The notes under the pieces: model-generated
The model's input: the letters and a program-made list of their open reading frames with translations, nothing else
Told to the model about the DNA's origin: nothing
Databases searched by the model: none
In this document: piece by piece, positions 15,501 through 23,656 of the stretch
Layout of the letters: each line of letters begins with the position of its first letter
Numbering within the stretch: the stretch's first letter is position 1
Translations under genes and position numbers: made by a program
Assembly: GCA_937951955.1 (NCBI GenBank)
Contig: CALGAD010000046.1
Location: forward strand, 1 to 43,954
Direction of reading: 5' to 3'
DNA from: an uncultured Bacillaceae bacterium
GTDB lineage: Bacteria > Bacillota > Bacilli > Bacillales > Caldibacillaceae
DNA: 43,954 nucleotides

Positions 15501-17099
15501 CTACCTTACGAAAACAAAATTCCCGTCAATCATGGTCCATTCAACCTGAATTTCTGGTATCTCTTCAATATCAGCTTGTAGTAATGAGCGGTCAAGCAAA
15601 ACTAAATCTGCTAATTTCCCCGGTTCAATGCTTCCTTTTATTTTTTCTTCGAACGAAGCATAGGCACCGTTGATTGTGTACATACGAATTGCATCAAGTA
15701 GTGCAATTCTTTTATTTTCTCCAATTATTTTTCCATTTTGAGTTTTTCTTGTCAGAGCAGCATACAGCCCCAGCATCGGTTCATAGGTCGTCACAGGGCA
15801 ATCTGATCCAATAGCCGCTATAATTCCTGAGGAAATATAATCCCCCAATGGGTACATTTGCTTTGCTCTCTCACCATAATCTTTTACGTACCCGTCTCCG
15901 AACTCATAGATAAATGCAGGATTTGGTATTGGAAGAACATTCAGCTTCTTCATTCTATAAACGAGATCTGGAGAAGCAATCCCTGCATGTTCAATACGAT
16001 GACGTGCTTCAGGACGTGGAAAAAATTTATTGGCTTTTTCAATTGTATTTAAAAGCATTTCAATGGCAGCATCACCTTGAGCATGAGCAGTAATTTGCCA
16101 ACCATTTTCATGTGCAGGTATAAATAACTCATCTACTTCTTCCTGATTGTAATAGTGAACACCAAAATCATTTGGATTACTCGTATAAGGTTCACGGGTC
16201 CAAATAGTTGGACCACTACTACTTCCATCAAGGAAAAGTTTCAAAGGACCAATTTTGTAGTGATTATCTCCTAGTCCTGTAAAAACAGCAGAGTCCCTCA
16301 TTATTTTGACAATTTCATCAGCACCATGTAAGGCTCCAATCATCGCAAAAACACGTTGTTTAATGATTCCCGATTGAGTATGTTCTTGTAATAAGCGTAA
16401 ATTATTAAATCCAAACCCACTTGCTTCATGAATAGAAGTAATTCCCTTCTCTAAAAATTGTCGTGATGCAAGACGGTGTGCTTCTTCGATTTCTTCATTC
16501 GAAAATGACGCAATGGAAAACATCTGCATATGCGCTTTTTCAATAAGCAAACCATTCAACTTTCCATTTCCATCGCGTCCTAATCTTCCACCTTCCGGAT
16601 CTGGAGAATTTTCATTAAAATTAGCCAATGATAGCGCCTTGCTATTTACGACGGATATATGATTACATGTCCGCGTTACAATTATGGGATGATCATTCGA
16701 TACATAGTCCAACTCTTCCCTGGTGGGATATCTTTTTTCTTTAATTTTGTTTTCATTAAATCCCCACGCCCGAATCCACTTTCCTTTTGGAGTCTTCTTT
16801 GCAATTTCCTTTAATGCTGTGAGAAGATCGCTAATTGACTGGATCGAATTATCTTTGCAAGAAACGGAGAGTTCATTGGTTCCATGTAACGTGATATGGA
16901 TATGTGAATCGATAAAGCCTGGTAATAATGTTTGCTTTTTTAAATCGATTATCTCAGAGTTTCCATTTTTCAACCGAAGAATATCATCATTATTTCCTAC
17001 TTGAATAATTTGATTTCCTTGAACAGCCACAGCCTCTGCAATTCTATTTTCCTTATTCACCGTGATTACTTCACCATTAACAAACAAATAATTTTTCAT
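15501..17099 (-). CDS. YtcJ-type amidohydrolase family protein
   Basis: This 532-aa amidohydrolase-fold protein has the N-terminal LPGFIDSHIHITLHG metal motif, ITAHAQGDAAIEMLL, RHRIEHAGIASPDLV and IGSDCPVTTYEP, all typical of the YtcJ/NfdA-like amidohydrolase_3 family. Members hydrolyse N-formyl, amide or imide bonds, but specificity varies widely. A TTG immediately before the ATG is also possible (17102); the leader is GGGGGTGG. Its place between a symporter and the carbamoylase suggests it supplies or trims an amide precursor for the same pathway. Confidence 0.88.
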   Translation of the reverse strand: MKNYLFVNGEVITVNKENRIAEAVAVQGNQIIQVGNNDDILRLKNGNSEIIDLKKQTLLPGFIDSHIHITLHGTNELSVSCKDNSIQSISDLLTALKEIAKKTPKGKWIRAWGFNENKIKEKRYPTREELDYVSNDHPIIVTRTCNHISVVNSKALSLANFNENSPDPEGGRLGRDGNGKLNGLLIEKAHMQMFSIASFSNEEIEEAHRLASRQFLEKGITSIHEASGFGFNNLRLLQEHTQSGIIKQRVFAMIGALHGADEIVKIMRDSAVFTGLGDNHYKIGPLKLFLDGSSSGPTIWTREPYTSNPNDFGVHYYNQEEVDELFIPAHENGWQITAHAQGDAAIEMLLNTIEKANKFFPRPEARHRIEHAGIASPDLVYRMKKLNVLPIPNPAFIYEFGDGYVKDYGERAKQMYPLGDYISSGIIAAIGSDCPVTTYEPMLGLYAALTRKTQNGKIIGENKRIALLDAIRMYTINGAYASFEEKIKGSIEPGKLADLVLLDRSLLQADIEEIPEIQVEWTMIDGNFVFVR

Positions 17100-17190
17100 C
17101 AAAAACCACCCCCTTTTCTTAAACAGGAAGTATCACCAACTTCTTTTCTATGTTTTGTATTCAAAGAAACTATCAACAAGTCATCTATTC

Positions 17191-18702
17191 TTAATTAACT
17201 TTAATAATTTTCTCTTCTTTATCTTCCATCTCACCTTCCGTTTGTTGATATTCGGAAAGGGCTTCTTCAAATCTTTCAACTAGCTTTTGTTCCCTTGAAG
17301 CTGTAGAAAGACTGATAACTACAAATAATATACTGTTAATCAAGAGCCCCCACATGGCTGGATCTAAACCTAATGGACTAGTTAAGCCAGGTACAAAAGT
17401 TAAAAATACTGTTATACCTATACCTCCTAATAAACCAACTATAGCCCCTTTTGCATTTGATTTTTTCCAAAATAATGCGCCTACTGTAGGTACTATTAAT
17501 TGCGCTGTTCCTCCAAAGGCAACAAGACCGATTGTAACGAGGAGACCCGGTGCAAATAAGGCAAGAACATAAGCTAGTAAAGAAAAGAATACAATTGCGT
17601 ATCGAGATATCTGTGTTAATTTAAATTCCGAGGCATTGGGATTTTTATACCTTTGATAGTAATCTTTTGTTAAGATAGTCGATACAGCATGAATTTGACT
17701 ATTTGCAGTAGACATTGCCGCAGATGCTCCACCCGCTAAAATAATCGATGCTATTACAAACGGCATGTATTCCATTGCAATTATGGGAAGGATTTGATCG
17801 GGATTTTCTATACCTGGCATAATAATAACCCCTGTGTAACCTACAAGAACTGACCCTATATAGCTTATAGCTAATAAAGATATAAGAAATGGCATCAAAT
17901 TAAACAATTTTCCATGTTTTACGGCATACATTCGCAACCATAATTGTGGTCCCATAAGAGCTCCTAATGCTGTTATTACACATAATGATATCCATCGAGC
18001 ATAACCAGCTGATCCTTCTGGACCAGGTAATGTGAGGTGACTGGAGAATTGCTGCTGCATTTGTTCAAACAAAGATGTGGTACCGCCGACCAAATTTGCG
18101 GCATAAAAACCTATATACAAGAGGCCAAAGAAAAGTAAGAATCCATAGAAAATATCCGTCCAGGCTACTGCCCTTATCCCGCCAACCCAGACATAAATAA
18201 TAATAACTATATAGAAAAGTGCTGCTGCTAACCAAAACGGAATCACATTTCCTGAAGCAACCTCTATTAAATATGCTCCACCAGTCAGTTGAATTTGTAA
18301 GTAAGGAATCGTAAAAATCGTTAAGATAGCGGTTACAATCACTCGCAATGGTTCACTATTATAATAGTCACCAAAAAAATCTGAGGGTGTAATATAATTG
18401 AATTTTTTTCCGAGGAACCAAATACGTTTACCGATGACATAATACAAATATCCAAACAAAATATTCCACGCAAATGCAGTTAAATAAACAGGTCCTTGTG
18501 TATAAAATGTTGCATTGGATCCGAGAAAAGCAAATGCACTCCACCACGTTGCTGCCACTGTAAAAAATGCCGCAATAGAACCCATGCCTCTACCTTGTAT
18601 AAAATAGTCTTCACTGGTGTTTTTAGCTTTTGTAGCAGCAATAAATCCGATAATCAATGGGATTACAAGAAACAAAAAAATTATTAGTACACCAGCTGTC
18701 AT
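17191..18702 (-). CDS. Sodium:solute symporter family protein
   Basis: The 503-aa SSS transporter has about 13 membrane spans. It begins with a long hydrophobic helix and the segment TSEDYFIQGRGMGSIAAFFT, typical of the family. A charged C-terminal tail (residues about 475-503) faces the cytoplasm. AAGGAGG precedes the ATG. It starts 3 nt after the stop of a small DUF3311-like membrane protein, the usual pairing for this transporter branch, and heads the dihydropyrimidinase operon. The likely cargo is a pyrimidine derivative, hydantoin or carbamoyl amino acid, inferred from context only. Confidence 0.93.
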   Translation of the reverse strand: MTAGVLIIFLFLVIPLIIGFIAATKAKNTSEDYFIQGRGMGSIAAFFTVAATWWSAFAFLGSNATFYTQGPVYLTAFAWNILFGYLYYVIGKRIWFLGKKFNYITPSDFFGDYYNSEPLRVIVTAILTIFTIPYLQIQLTGGAYLIEVASGNVIPFWLAAALFYIVIIIYVWVGGIRAVAWTDIFYGFLLFFGLLYIGFYAANLVGGTTSLFEQMQQQFSSHLTLPGPEGSAGYARWISLCVITALGALMGPQLWLRMYAVKHGKLFNLMPFLISLLAISYIGSVLVGYTGVIIMPGIENPDQILPIIAMEYMPFVIASIILAGGASAAMSTANSQIHAVSTILTKDYYQRYKNPNASEFKLTQISRYAIVFFSLLAYVLALFAPGLLVTIGLVAFGGTAQLIVPTVGALFWKKSNAKGAIVGLLGGIGITVFLTFVPGLTSPLGLDPAMWGLLINSILFVVISLSTASREQKLVERFEEALSEYQQTEGEMEDKEEKIIKVN

Positions 18703-18705
18703 CCT

Positions 18706-18933
18706 TTATACCTCCTTTTTCCTATTATTGATCCTTCCCCAATCCATTTGATAAGCAATGAGTAAAATTAATGTGCAAATAAACCACCAAAATAATATCC
18801 AAGCAATTAAAAAAGGAAACCCGAAAATTTTTGGTTCAATACGATTGGCCAATAGAATAATAGGACTTTCCATCATTAATATTCCAATAATTGTAACTGC
18901 ATGGAAAAATATACCTAACTTATTTTTTCGCAA
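18706..18933 (-). CDS. DUF3311-like small membrane protein, symporter partner
   Basis: The 75-aa protein has two membrane helices (about residues 9-29 and 39-61) and a basic tail. It resembles the DUF3311 proteins that precede sodium:solute symporters, like the small subunit of pantothenate/acetate-type transporters. The start is a TTG behind GAGAGGAG. It is the first gene of the operon, and its stop is 3 nt before the symporter start. It probably helps assembly or regulation of the symporter; this is inferred from position. Confidence 0.8.
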   Translation of the reverse strand: MRKNKLGIFFHAVTIIGILMMESPIILLANRIEPKIFGFPFLIAWILFWWFICTLILLIAYQMDWGRINNRKKEV

Positions 18934-19062
18934 ATGTCTACACTCCTCTCCAAAAATGGTAAATAAACAATTAATGATAGTGCTTTCATTTATAAAAATC
19001 TAAAATGTAGTAAATCTTTTACGATATTTATGAATATTATAAATTTTCGTTTATAAACATAC

Positions 19063-19072
19063 ATTGGACAAT
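19063..19072 (-). promoter_or_regulatory. TTGTCYAA-type motif before the dihydropyrimidinase operon
   Basis: ATTGTCCAAT, itself a near palindrome, lies about 130 nt before the first gene of the minus-strand operon. It resembles the TTTTGTCTAA sites at 21072, 21180 and 23527, making it a candidate PucR-family binding site. Confidence 0.35.
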
Positions 19073-19196
19073 ATGTAAAATAATATCGATAGTTTTTTTT
19101 CAAATTGTTTAATATATTTGTAAATCAGGTGTCTGCAGTAAACATTTCCAGAAAACTCTAATCCCCCAATATAAACCCTATTAAATCCCAGACATT

Positions 19197-19326
19197 AAAA
19201 GGGGCTGTCCAAAAAGTAAAATTATTTCATGTTGAACTAAACCAGAATGTTGATTTATCAAGGTTCTTGAACAAAAAAAAGGGGCATCCAAAAGTCGAAA
19301 ATACGACTTTTTGGACAGCCCCTTTT
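19197..19326. repeat. Palindromic element with 21-bp perfect inverted ends and an internal third copy
   Basis: The 21-bp arm at 19197-19217 (core GGGGCTGTCCAAAAAGT) is exactly inverted at 19306-19326. A diverged direct copy (core GGGGCATCCAAAAGT) at 19277-19297 can pair with the same right arm. The arm sequence resembles terminal inverted repeats of Firmicute insertion sequences, so this may be a MITE or an IS remnant. No transposase frame and no clear target duplication were seen. Confidence 0.6.
19273..19326 (-). terminator. Terminator of the PucR-type regulator gene
   Basis: On the minus strand the right arm pairs with the inner copy (GTCG/CGAC core plus CTTTTTGG/CCAAAAG and GCCCC/GGGGC). 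A run of eight T follows, about 75 nt after the regulator stop codon. It is built from the palindromic element at 19197-19326. Confidence 0.75.
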
Positions 19327-19400
19327 AGATATATATTCAAAATTTATTAAACTAATTCTTAATAGATTTTAAAATTCACAAAATGAACGAACCAAAAAAA

Positions 19401-21002
19401 TTATTTCAATAAATGCTCTTCAATATTAAACTCCTGCAAATGATAGTGTAAATATGTTGCCAATTCAATCATGACTCTTTTTTCCGGATTCATAAAATCA
19501 TGCCCTAATAGCTCTTTGATACGTTCTAACCGATGGTACAATGTTTGCCTGACAATAAATAATTCACGAGCGGTTTCATTTTTCGAACCGAAATTTTTTA
19601 AATACACTTGCAATGTTTTTAATAGATCCGTCTTTTTTTTCCTGTCATATTCAATTATTTTACCTATATAATCATTTACGAATTCACTTAGCTCAGTCTT
19701 ATCCTGAATTAAATCGATTAATCGATAAATACCTAGTTCATCATAAAATGGTTTGGATAACTTGCCAACAGTTCTTTGGTAATTTAATGTTCGCAGGGCT
19801 GTCGTAAAACTTATTGGTAAGTTATCGTAATCATTTATGATTTTTCCAAAGCTCAACCACCGTAAATTACTACGTGAAAACATAGCGCTATTTACTTGAG
19901 AGATTTGTTGAGTGAATTTTATGAGACGCTGATAAAATGTACCATTCCCTATTTGATCGATCAAAAACAGAATATAACACTTATTTTCTACATCTTGCAC
20001 ACTAAATAAATGGATATTTTGCTTGATTAACATCTTTCGAATATTCAGCAATGAACCAGTGATATTATGTTTTTCATGTTCAGGAAAGCTTGAAATTTCA
20101 TCATAGGGGATCACACCAATGATCGCTTCATTTAATGAAATAGCCGGAGAACTTTTGGAAACGTTTTTTACAATCTGGTCCTTAGTCAACTGACCTTTAA
20201 CCGCTTCTAACAACCAGTGATTTCTTTCCAGATGGCGGGTTTCAAGTTGTTGATAGTATTTCCAGTAATACTGACTAAGGATTTCACTACATCTTTTAAT
20301 CGCTAATTTTTCAAAAAGTGAAACGCTTTCTTTACTTTCTAAAAAATAAATGCGAGCTATTTCTTCATTTAAAAAGGAGATTGGATGGGAACAAAAGGAG
20401 GACACATTTTTCTCAATCATTGATAGCCAATTCTGTTGTTCTCTTTTGGAAGGATTAGGAAAAAAACGAATATCTCTATTATGATGAATTAAGGCAATCT
20501 GCTTATTCGTATGTTTGTGCAATGTTTTCAAAAACTCACCAAGCGGTTGATTGCTCAACAATAGTTGATTTAACTCTTGTTGCAATTGGTCAAGTTTCCA
20601 CCACGCTTCTTCATGGAATCCCAAAATAATCTTGTGCAAGTCTCTCGTAATATCAATAAATTTTACTTCTTTATAAAAAACGACAATGGGGAAATTATGT
20701 TCTTCTGCGAGGATTAACATTTCTTCTGGTAGCGATTGTACATATTTAACAAGTTCAACACAGAGGGCAGAAGCATTACTCTCTAAAAGTTGTTTTAAAA
20801 ATGATATGCATTTGCTTTTTTCATCAGCCCAGCCAACACCCGTGGATAAAATAACTTCCTGGCCGTTTAGCAAATGCTGAATTGTATCGATTTCAACAAC
20901 ATGGACCCATTTGACTGATCGATGAAGCCCCCTTTTACCAGCTACAATTTTTGCCTCTCGAAAATAGGGTCGCTTCAGTATATCCGCTACAGTTAACTCC
21001 AT
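19401..21002 (-). CDS. PucR family transcriptional regulator
   Basis: The 533-aa regulator has an N-terminal PucR purine-catabolism domain (about residues 1-120; MELTVADILKRPYFREAKIV and LSTGVGWADE). A central linker of about 300 residues follows. The C-terminal HTH_30 helix-turn-helix (about 465-520) shows KNETARELFIVRQTLYHRLERI. The open frame extends further upstream, but the ATG at 21002 is preceded by TTGGGGGGATCA, the best ribosome binding site. It is divergent from the 48-aa protein/symporter genes and flanked by the dihydropyrimidinase operon. PucR proteins sense purine or related nitrogen compounds; here the ligand is probably a pyrimidine breakdown product or beta-alanine. Confidence 0.92.
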   Translation of the reverse strand: MELTVADILKRPYFREAKIVAGKRGLHRSVKWVHVVEIDTIQHLLNGQEVILSTGVGWADEKSKCISFLKQLLESNASALCVELVKYVQSLPEEMLILAEEHNFPIVVFYKEVKFIDITRDLHKIILGFHEEAWWKLDQLQQELNQLLLSNQPLGEFLKTLHKHTNKQIALIHHNRDIRFFPNPSKREQQNWLSMIEKNVSSFCSHPISFLNEEIARIYFLESKESVSLFEKLAIKRCSEILSQYYWKYYQQLETRHLERNHWLLEAVKGQLTKDQIVKNVSKSSPAISLNEAIIGVIPYDEISSFPEHEKHNITGSLLNIRKMLIKQNIHLFSVQDVENKCYILFLIDQIGNGTFYQRLIKFTQQISQVNSAMFSRSNLRWLSFGKIINDYDNLPISFTTALRTLNYQRTVGKLSKPFYDELGIYRLIDLIQDKTELSEFVNDYIGKIIEYDRKKKTDLLKTLQVYLKNFGSKNETARELFIVRQTLYHRLERIKELLGHDFMNPEKRVMIELATYLHYHLQEFNIEEHLLK

Positions 21003-21071
21003 ATTGATCCCCCCAATTAAATAGTCAGGAGAAATTATAAACACTCAATTAGGAGTATCCCAATATTAACA

Positions 21072-21091
21072 TTTTGTCTAACTATTGACAA
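21072..21091. promoter_or_regulatory. TTTTGTCTAA motif with inverted half-site before the pucR-type gene
   Basis: TTTTGTCTAA at 21072-21081 is followed by GACAA at 21087-21091, forming TTGTC-N8-GACAA. It lies 70 nt before the regulator start codon, where an autoregulatory site would be expected. Confidence 0.4.
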
Positions 21092-21170
21092 GATTTCAAA
21101 CCCCTAGAATATTATCGCTGGTTTTATCCTATCAATTCCATTCCCATCATTTTGGATAAGATTACTGTCT

Positions 21171-21190
21171 ATTTTGTCATTTTGTCTAAT
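21171..21190 (+). promoter_or_regulatory. Tandem ATTTTGTC repeat before the 48-aa protein/symporter genes
   Basis: ATTTTGTC occurs twice in direct tandem (21171-21178 and 21179-21186) and runs into TAAT, giving another TTTTGTCTAAT site. It abuts the cre-like site at 21190. It is a candidate regulator binding site about 95 nt before the first gene. Confidence 0.4.
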
Positions 21191-21203
21191 GTAAACGCTT
21201 TCC
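21190..21203 (+). promoter_or_regulatory. cre-like site (CcpA)
   Basis: TGTAAACGCTTTCC matches the 14-nt cre consensus TGNAARCGNWWWCA at 13 positions. It lies in the divergent control region of the PucR-type regulator and the symporter, suggesting carbon catabolite repression of this locus. Confidence 0.6.
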
Positions 21204-21281
21204 TGTTTTACAAAGTGGTTATTTAATATTCCGAATTTATCGAATATAATGACGAAAAATGAATGAAGGAGGATAGTTCCC

Positions 21282-21428
21282 ATGTTTCACTTTCCGGCGG
21301 AAACGTTTTGGCTCGTTGTTCCCTGGCCGATCATCTGGTTAACGTGGGCAATCATTGTCTTTTTCAAATTTAAACGAGATGAAGAACTAGAAGATGAATA
21401 CGTCAATAATGGTAAAGGAGATGAATAG
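21282..21428 (+). CDS. 48-aa single-span membrane protein preceding the symporter
   Basis: The sequence begins MFHFPAETFWLVVPWPIIWL and continues with one Trp-rich membrane helix (about residues 9-29), then a highly charged cytoplasmic tail (KFKRDEELEDEY). AAGGAGG lies about 8 nt before the ATG. The stop codon is 2 nt before the start of the symporter, and the tail end supplies the symporter ribosome binding site (GGAGATGAATAGGT). This is strong evidence for a translated, coupled gene. It is probably a small accessory subunit of the symporter, analogous to the DUF3311-like gene of the divergent operon but unrelated in sequence. Confidence 0.8.
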   Translation: MFHFPAETFWLVVPWPIIWLTWAIIVFFKFKRDEELEDEYVNNGKGDE

Positions 21429-21430
21429 GT

Positions 21431-22993
21431 ATGCGGGTCGATATTGTATTTTTCATATGCTATCTTCTCTTTCTTCTGGGCATTGGTGTTTATTTTACAA
21501 GAAAAGCATCTCGATCACCTGAGAGTTACTTATTAGCTGATCGAAAGCTTGGACCGGCGGTTACTGCGCTTACGATGCAAAGCACTTCCATGAGTGGATT
21601 CATGTTTATGGGTGGCCCGGCATTAGCCTATCAACACGGATGGTACGCCATTATGTATGCCATTGGTGATGCCGGTGGTGGGATTGTAAACTTAACGGTA
21701 CTCGGTAAAAGAATGCGGAGGATGTCTCAATTACTCGGTGCCCTCTCCCCTATTGAATATCTTGAAAAACGATTTGAAAGTGCCGCTATTCGAGTGGTTG
21801 GTGCTACAATTACGATTATATTTCTATTTGCTTATGTTTTCGCTCAATTCTTGGCAGCGGGAAAAACTTTAGAAACATTGACCGGATGGAAATACGAATG
21901 GGCTGTGATCATTGGGGTCGGTATCATCATACTTTATACAGTTGCCGGTGGTTACCTGGCTGTAGTATGGACTGACTTTTTCCAGTCGATCATCATGCTA
22001 TTAGGTGTCCTCTTTCTTGTAATCGCCGGGTTTAACCATGTAGGCGGTCTTTCCGGCCTTAACCAACAACTAGCAGAAATCGACCCATCCTATTTAAGTA
22101 TCTGGGGTAAAGACTATGTTTACTATGGGCAATGGGGAGTTATTATCGGCTCAAGTTTGATTTATATGATTGGTTACATGGGACTTCCTCACGTCGTTGT
22201 TCGCCATATGTCGATGAGAAGTACAAAAACAGTTAAAACAGCAACATTAATCACCGCAATTTATAACCAGCTTTTCACATACTCTCCATATTTACTCGGC
22301 TTCATGGGAATCATTTTACTGCCTCAATTAAGCGATCCAGAAATGGTTATTCCTACATTAGCATATACATTTTTCCCGGGTATCTTATCCGCAATCCTTC
22401 TTTCAGCTGTGATGGCCGCAATCATGTCAACGGCAGATTCCATTTTAATGCAAGCCGGAACTACTTTATCGCGGGACATTTACCAAAGATTTATCGATAA
22501 AAAAGCTAGTTACAGTCGTGTTGTCCTGATTTCAAGACTTAGTGTCCTTCTCGCAGGTGTCATCGGAATTCTGGTAGCTATCATTCAACCGCCGCGAGTC
22601 TTTGATTTAGTCGTTTTCGCCTTTGGAACTTTAGGAAATAGCTTCATGGTTGCGTACATTGCTTCCGTTTACTGGAAGAATGCCAATAAAGTAGGCGTTT
22701 TAAGTTCAATGATTGCCGGGGGATTATCCAACATTTTATGGACATCTCTTAATTGGGAAGCCGTCACAGGAATCCATCCATTCCTGGCGGGATTAATCAT
22801 TTCCATCATTGCCATGCTGATCGGCAATCGTTTCGGCACACCTCCTTCTGAAAAAATCCAAAAAATCTTTGATGAGGCAAAAGGACAGCGCATCCTTCCG
22901 AAAAATATCGAAAAAAATATTGCAAAAGATATCGGCCCTGAAGCAAGAACCGTTTCGCTCTTTCTCAAACAAGTAAATCCAGTCAATGGGTGA
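21431..22993 (+). CDS. Sodium:solute symporter family protein
   Basis: This 520-aa SSS transporter has about 13 membrane spans. It shows ESYLLADRKLGPAVTALTMQ and the central MSTADSILMQAGTTLSRDIY segment that is highly typical of the proline/pantothenate branch. The cytoplasmic tail (about residues 470-520) is charged. It is translationally coupled to the 48-aa membrane protein upstream, and its stop codon overlaps the start of the following 166-aa gene. Sharing the locus with an omega-aminotransferase and MmsA, it may import beta-alanine or a related amino acid; this is inferred. Confidence 0.93.
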   Translation: MRVDIVFFICYLLFLLGIGVYFTRKASRSPESYLLADRKLGPAVTALTMQSTSMSGFMFMGGPALAYQHGWYAIMYAIGDAGGGIVNLTVLGKRMRRMSQLLGALSPIEYLEKRFESAAIRVVGATITIIFLFAYVFAQFLAAGKTLETLTGWKYEWAVIIGVGIIILYTVAGGYLAVVWTDFFQSIIMLLGVLFLVIAGFNHVGGLSGLNQQLAEIDPSYLSIWGKDYVYYGQWGVIIGSSLIYMIGYMGLPHVVVRHMSMRSTKTVKTATLITAIYNQLFTYSPYLLGFMGIILLPQLSDPEMVIPTLAYTFFPGILSAILLSAVMAAIMSTADSILMQAGTTLSRDIYQRFIDKKASYSRVVLISRLSVLLAGVIGILVAIIQPPRVFDLVVFAFGTLGNSFMVAYIASVYWKNANKVGVLSSMIAGGLSNILWTSLNWEAVTGIHPFLAGLIISIIAMLIGNRFGTPPSEKIQKIFDEAKGQRILPKNIEKNIAKDIGPEARTVSLFLKQVNPVNG

Positions 22994-23490
22994 TCAAGTT
23001 GCAAACAATTCTAGTAGAAAAAATTAACTTTGAAAAAGACGAGACAAAACGTTTACTAGAAAAACTAGATTCTGAATCAACTTATAAGGTTCAACATTGT
23101 ATCTATTATCCGTACCTATTTTTTGAATACAGTGTCCAAAAAAAGAACTTTTTCGATCCGATTGAAGGGAAATTGGGATGCACGATAGACGGTGTAAACA
23201 AGATCGGGGCATTAATCGATACGTATCCCCTCCTCGATGAAAAGAAAATAGCGGACGGACAAATCGTTAATTGTACCCTTTCTTTACCTGATGCAGAAGC
23301 TATCGCAAAAAAGTTTTTGCTCGACTCCATTTTAAGAAAAAGAAAGGTATTTACCATTCCAAAGCTAAAAATGACGCAGCAGAAAATATTTTATCGACCG
23401 TATTGGATCGTAAAAGGGAATGAGGATAAACCGAACCATTTTCTCCTGTTGGTGGATGCTGTTTCCGGGAAATTCCACCCCCTCCATTAA
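22990..23490 (+). CDS. Hypothetical protein, 166 aa
   Basis: I do not recognise this protein. The GTG start overlaps the symporter stop (GTGA); a TTG at 22999 is an alternative. The protein is soluble and lysine-rich, with an even spread of Tyr/Phe (YYPYLFFEYSVQKKNF). A C-terminal strand pattern (YRPYWIVKG, then FLLLVDAVSGKFHPLH) is reminiscent of PepSY-like beta hairpins. Two cysteines (in KLGCTID and VNCTLS) are present with no metal motif. The 4-nt overlap indicates co-expression with the transporter, so a role in transport or sensing is possible. Confidence 0.75.
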   Translation: MIKLQTILVEKINFEKDETKRLLEKLDSESTYKVQHCIYYPYLFFEYSVQKKNFFDPIEGKLGCTIDGVNKIGALIDTYPLLDEKKIADGQIVNCTLSLPDAEAIAKKFLLDSILRKRKVFTIPKLKMTQQKIFYRPYWIVKGNEDKPNHFLLLVDAVSGKFHPLH

Positions 23491-23530
23491 TCGATTTGTT
23501 CAATCTTTTCAATAAATCAATTAACTTTTT
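23487..23530 (+). terminator. Possible weak terminator after the 166-aa gene
   Basis: An imperfect stem (TTAATCGATTTGTT with AATAAATCAATTAA) is followed by CTTTTTG. The stem is AT-rich, so termination is probably partial. It overlaps the stop codon and leads into the putative operator at 23525. Confidence 0.4.
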
Positions 23531-23550
23531 GTCTAATGAATTACAAAAAG
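23525..23550 (+). promoter_or_regulatory. TTTTGTCTAA motif in a palindrome before the aminotransferase gene
   Basis: TTTTGTCTAATG (23527-23538) lies inside the inverted repeat CTTTTTGT-N10-ACAAAAAG, about 105 nt before the aminotransferase start. It shares the core with the sites around the PucR-type gene. Confidence 0.4.
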
Positions 23551-23656
23551 AAATATTTTACGATTAATGTAACGTACAAGAAAAAACGAAAGGGTTTACA
23601 CCGTCTTCTGTTTTTCAAAGTTTTTTCCATATCAATGCGAAAAGGGGGAAGAAATT

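Noticed and set aside
19197..19326. Interpretation as a riboswitch or CRISPR repeat
   Set aside because: There are only three arms with inverted orientation, no spacer series, and position downstream of a gene fits a terminator or IS remnant better.
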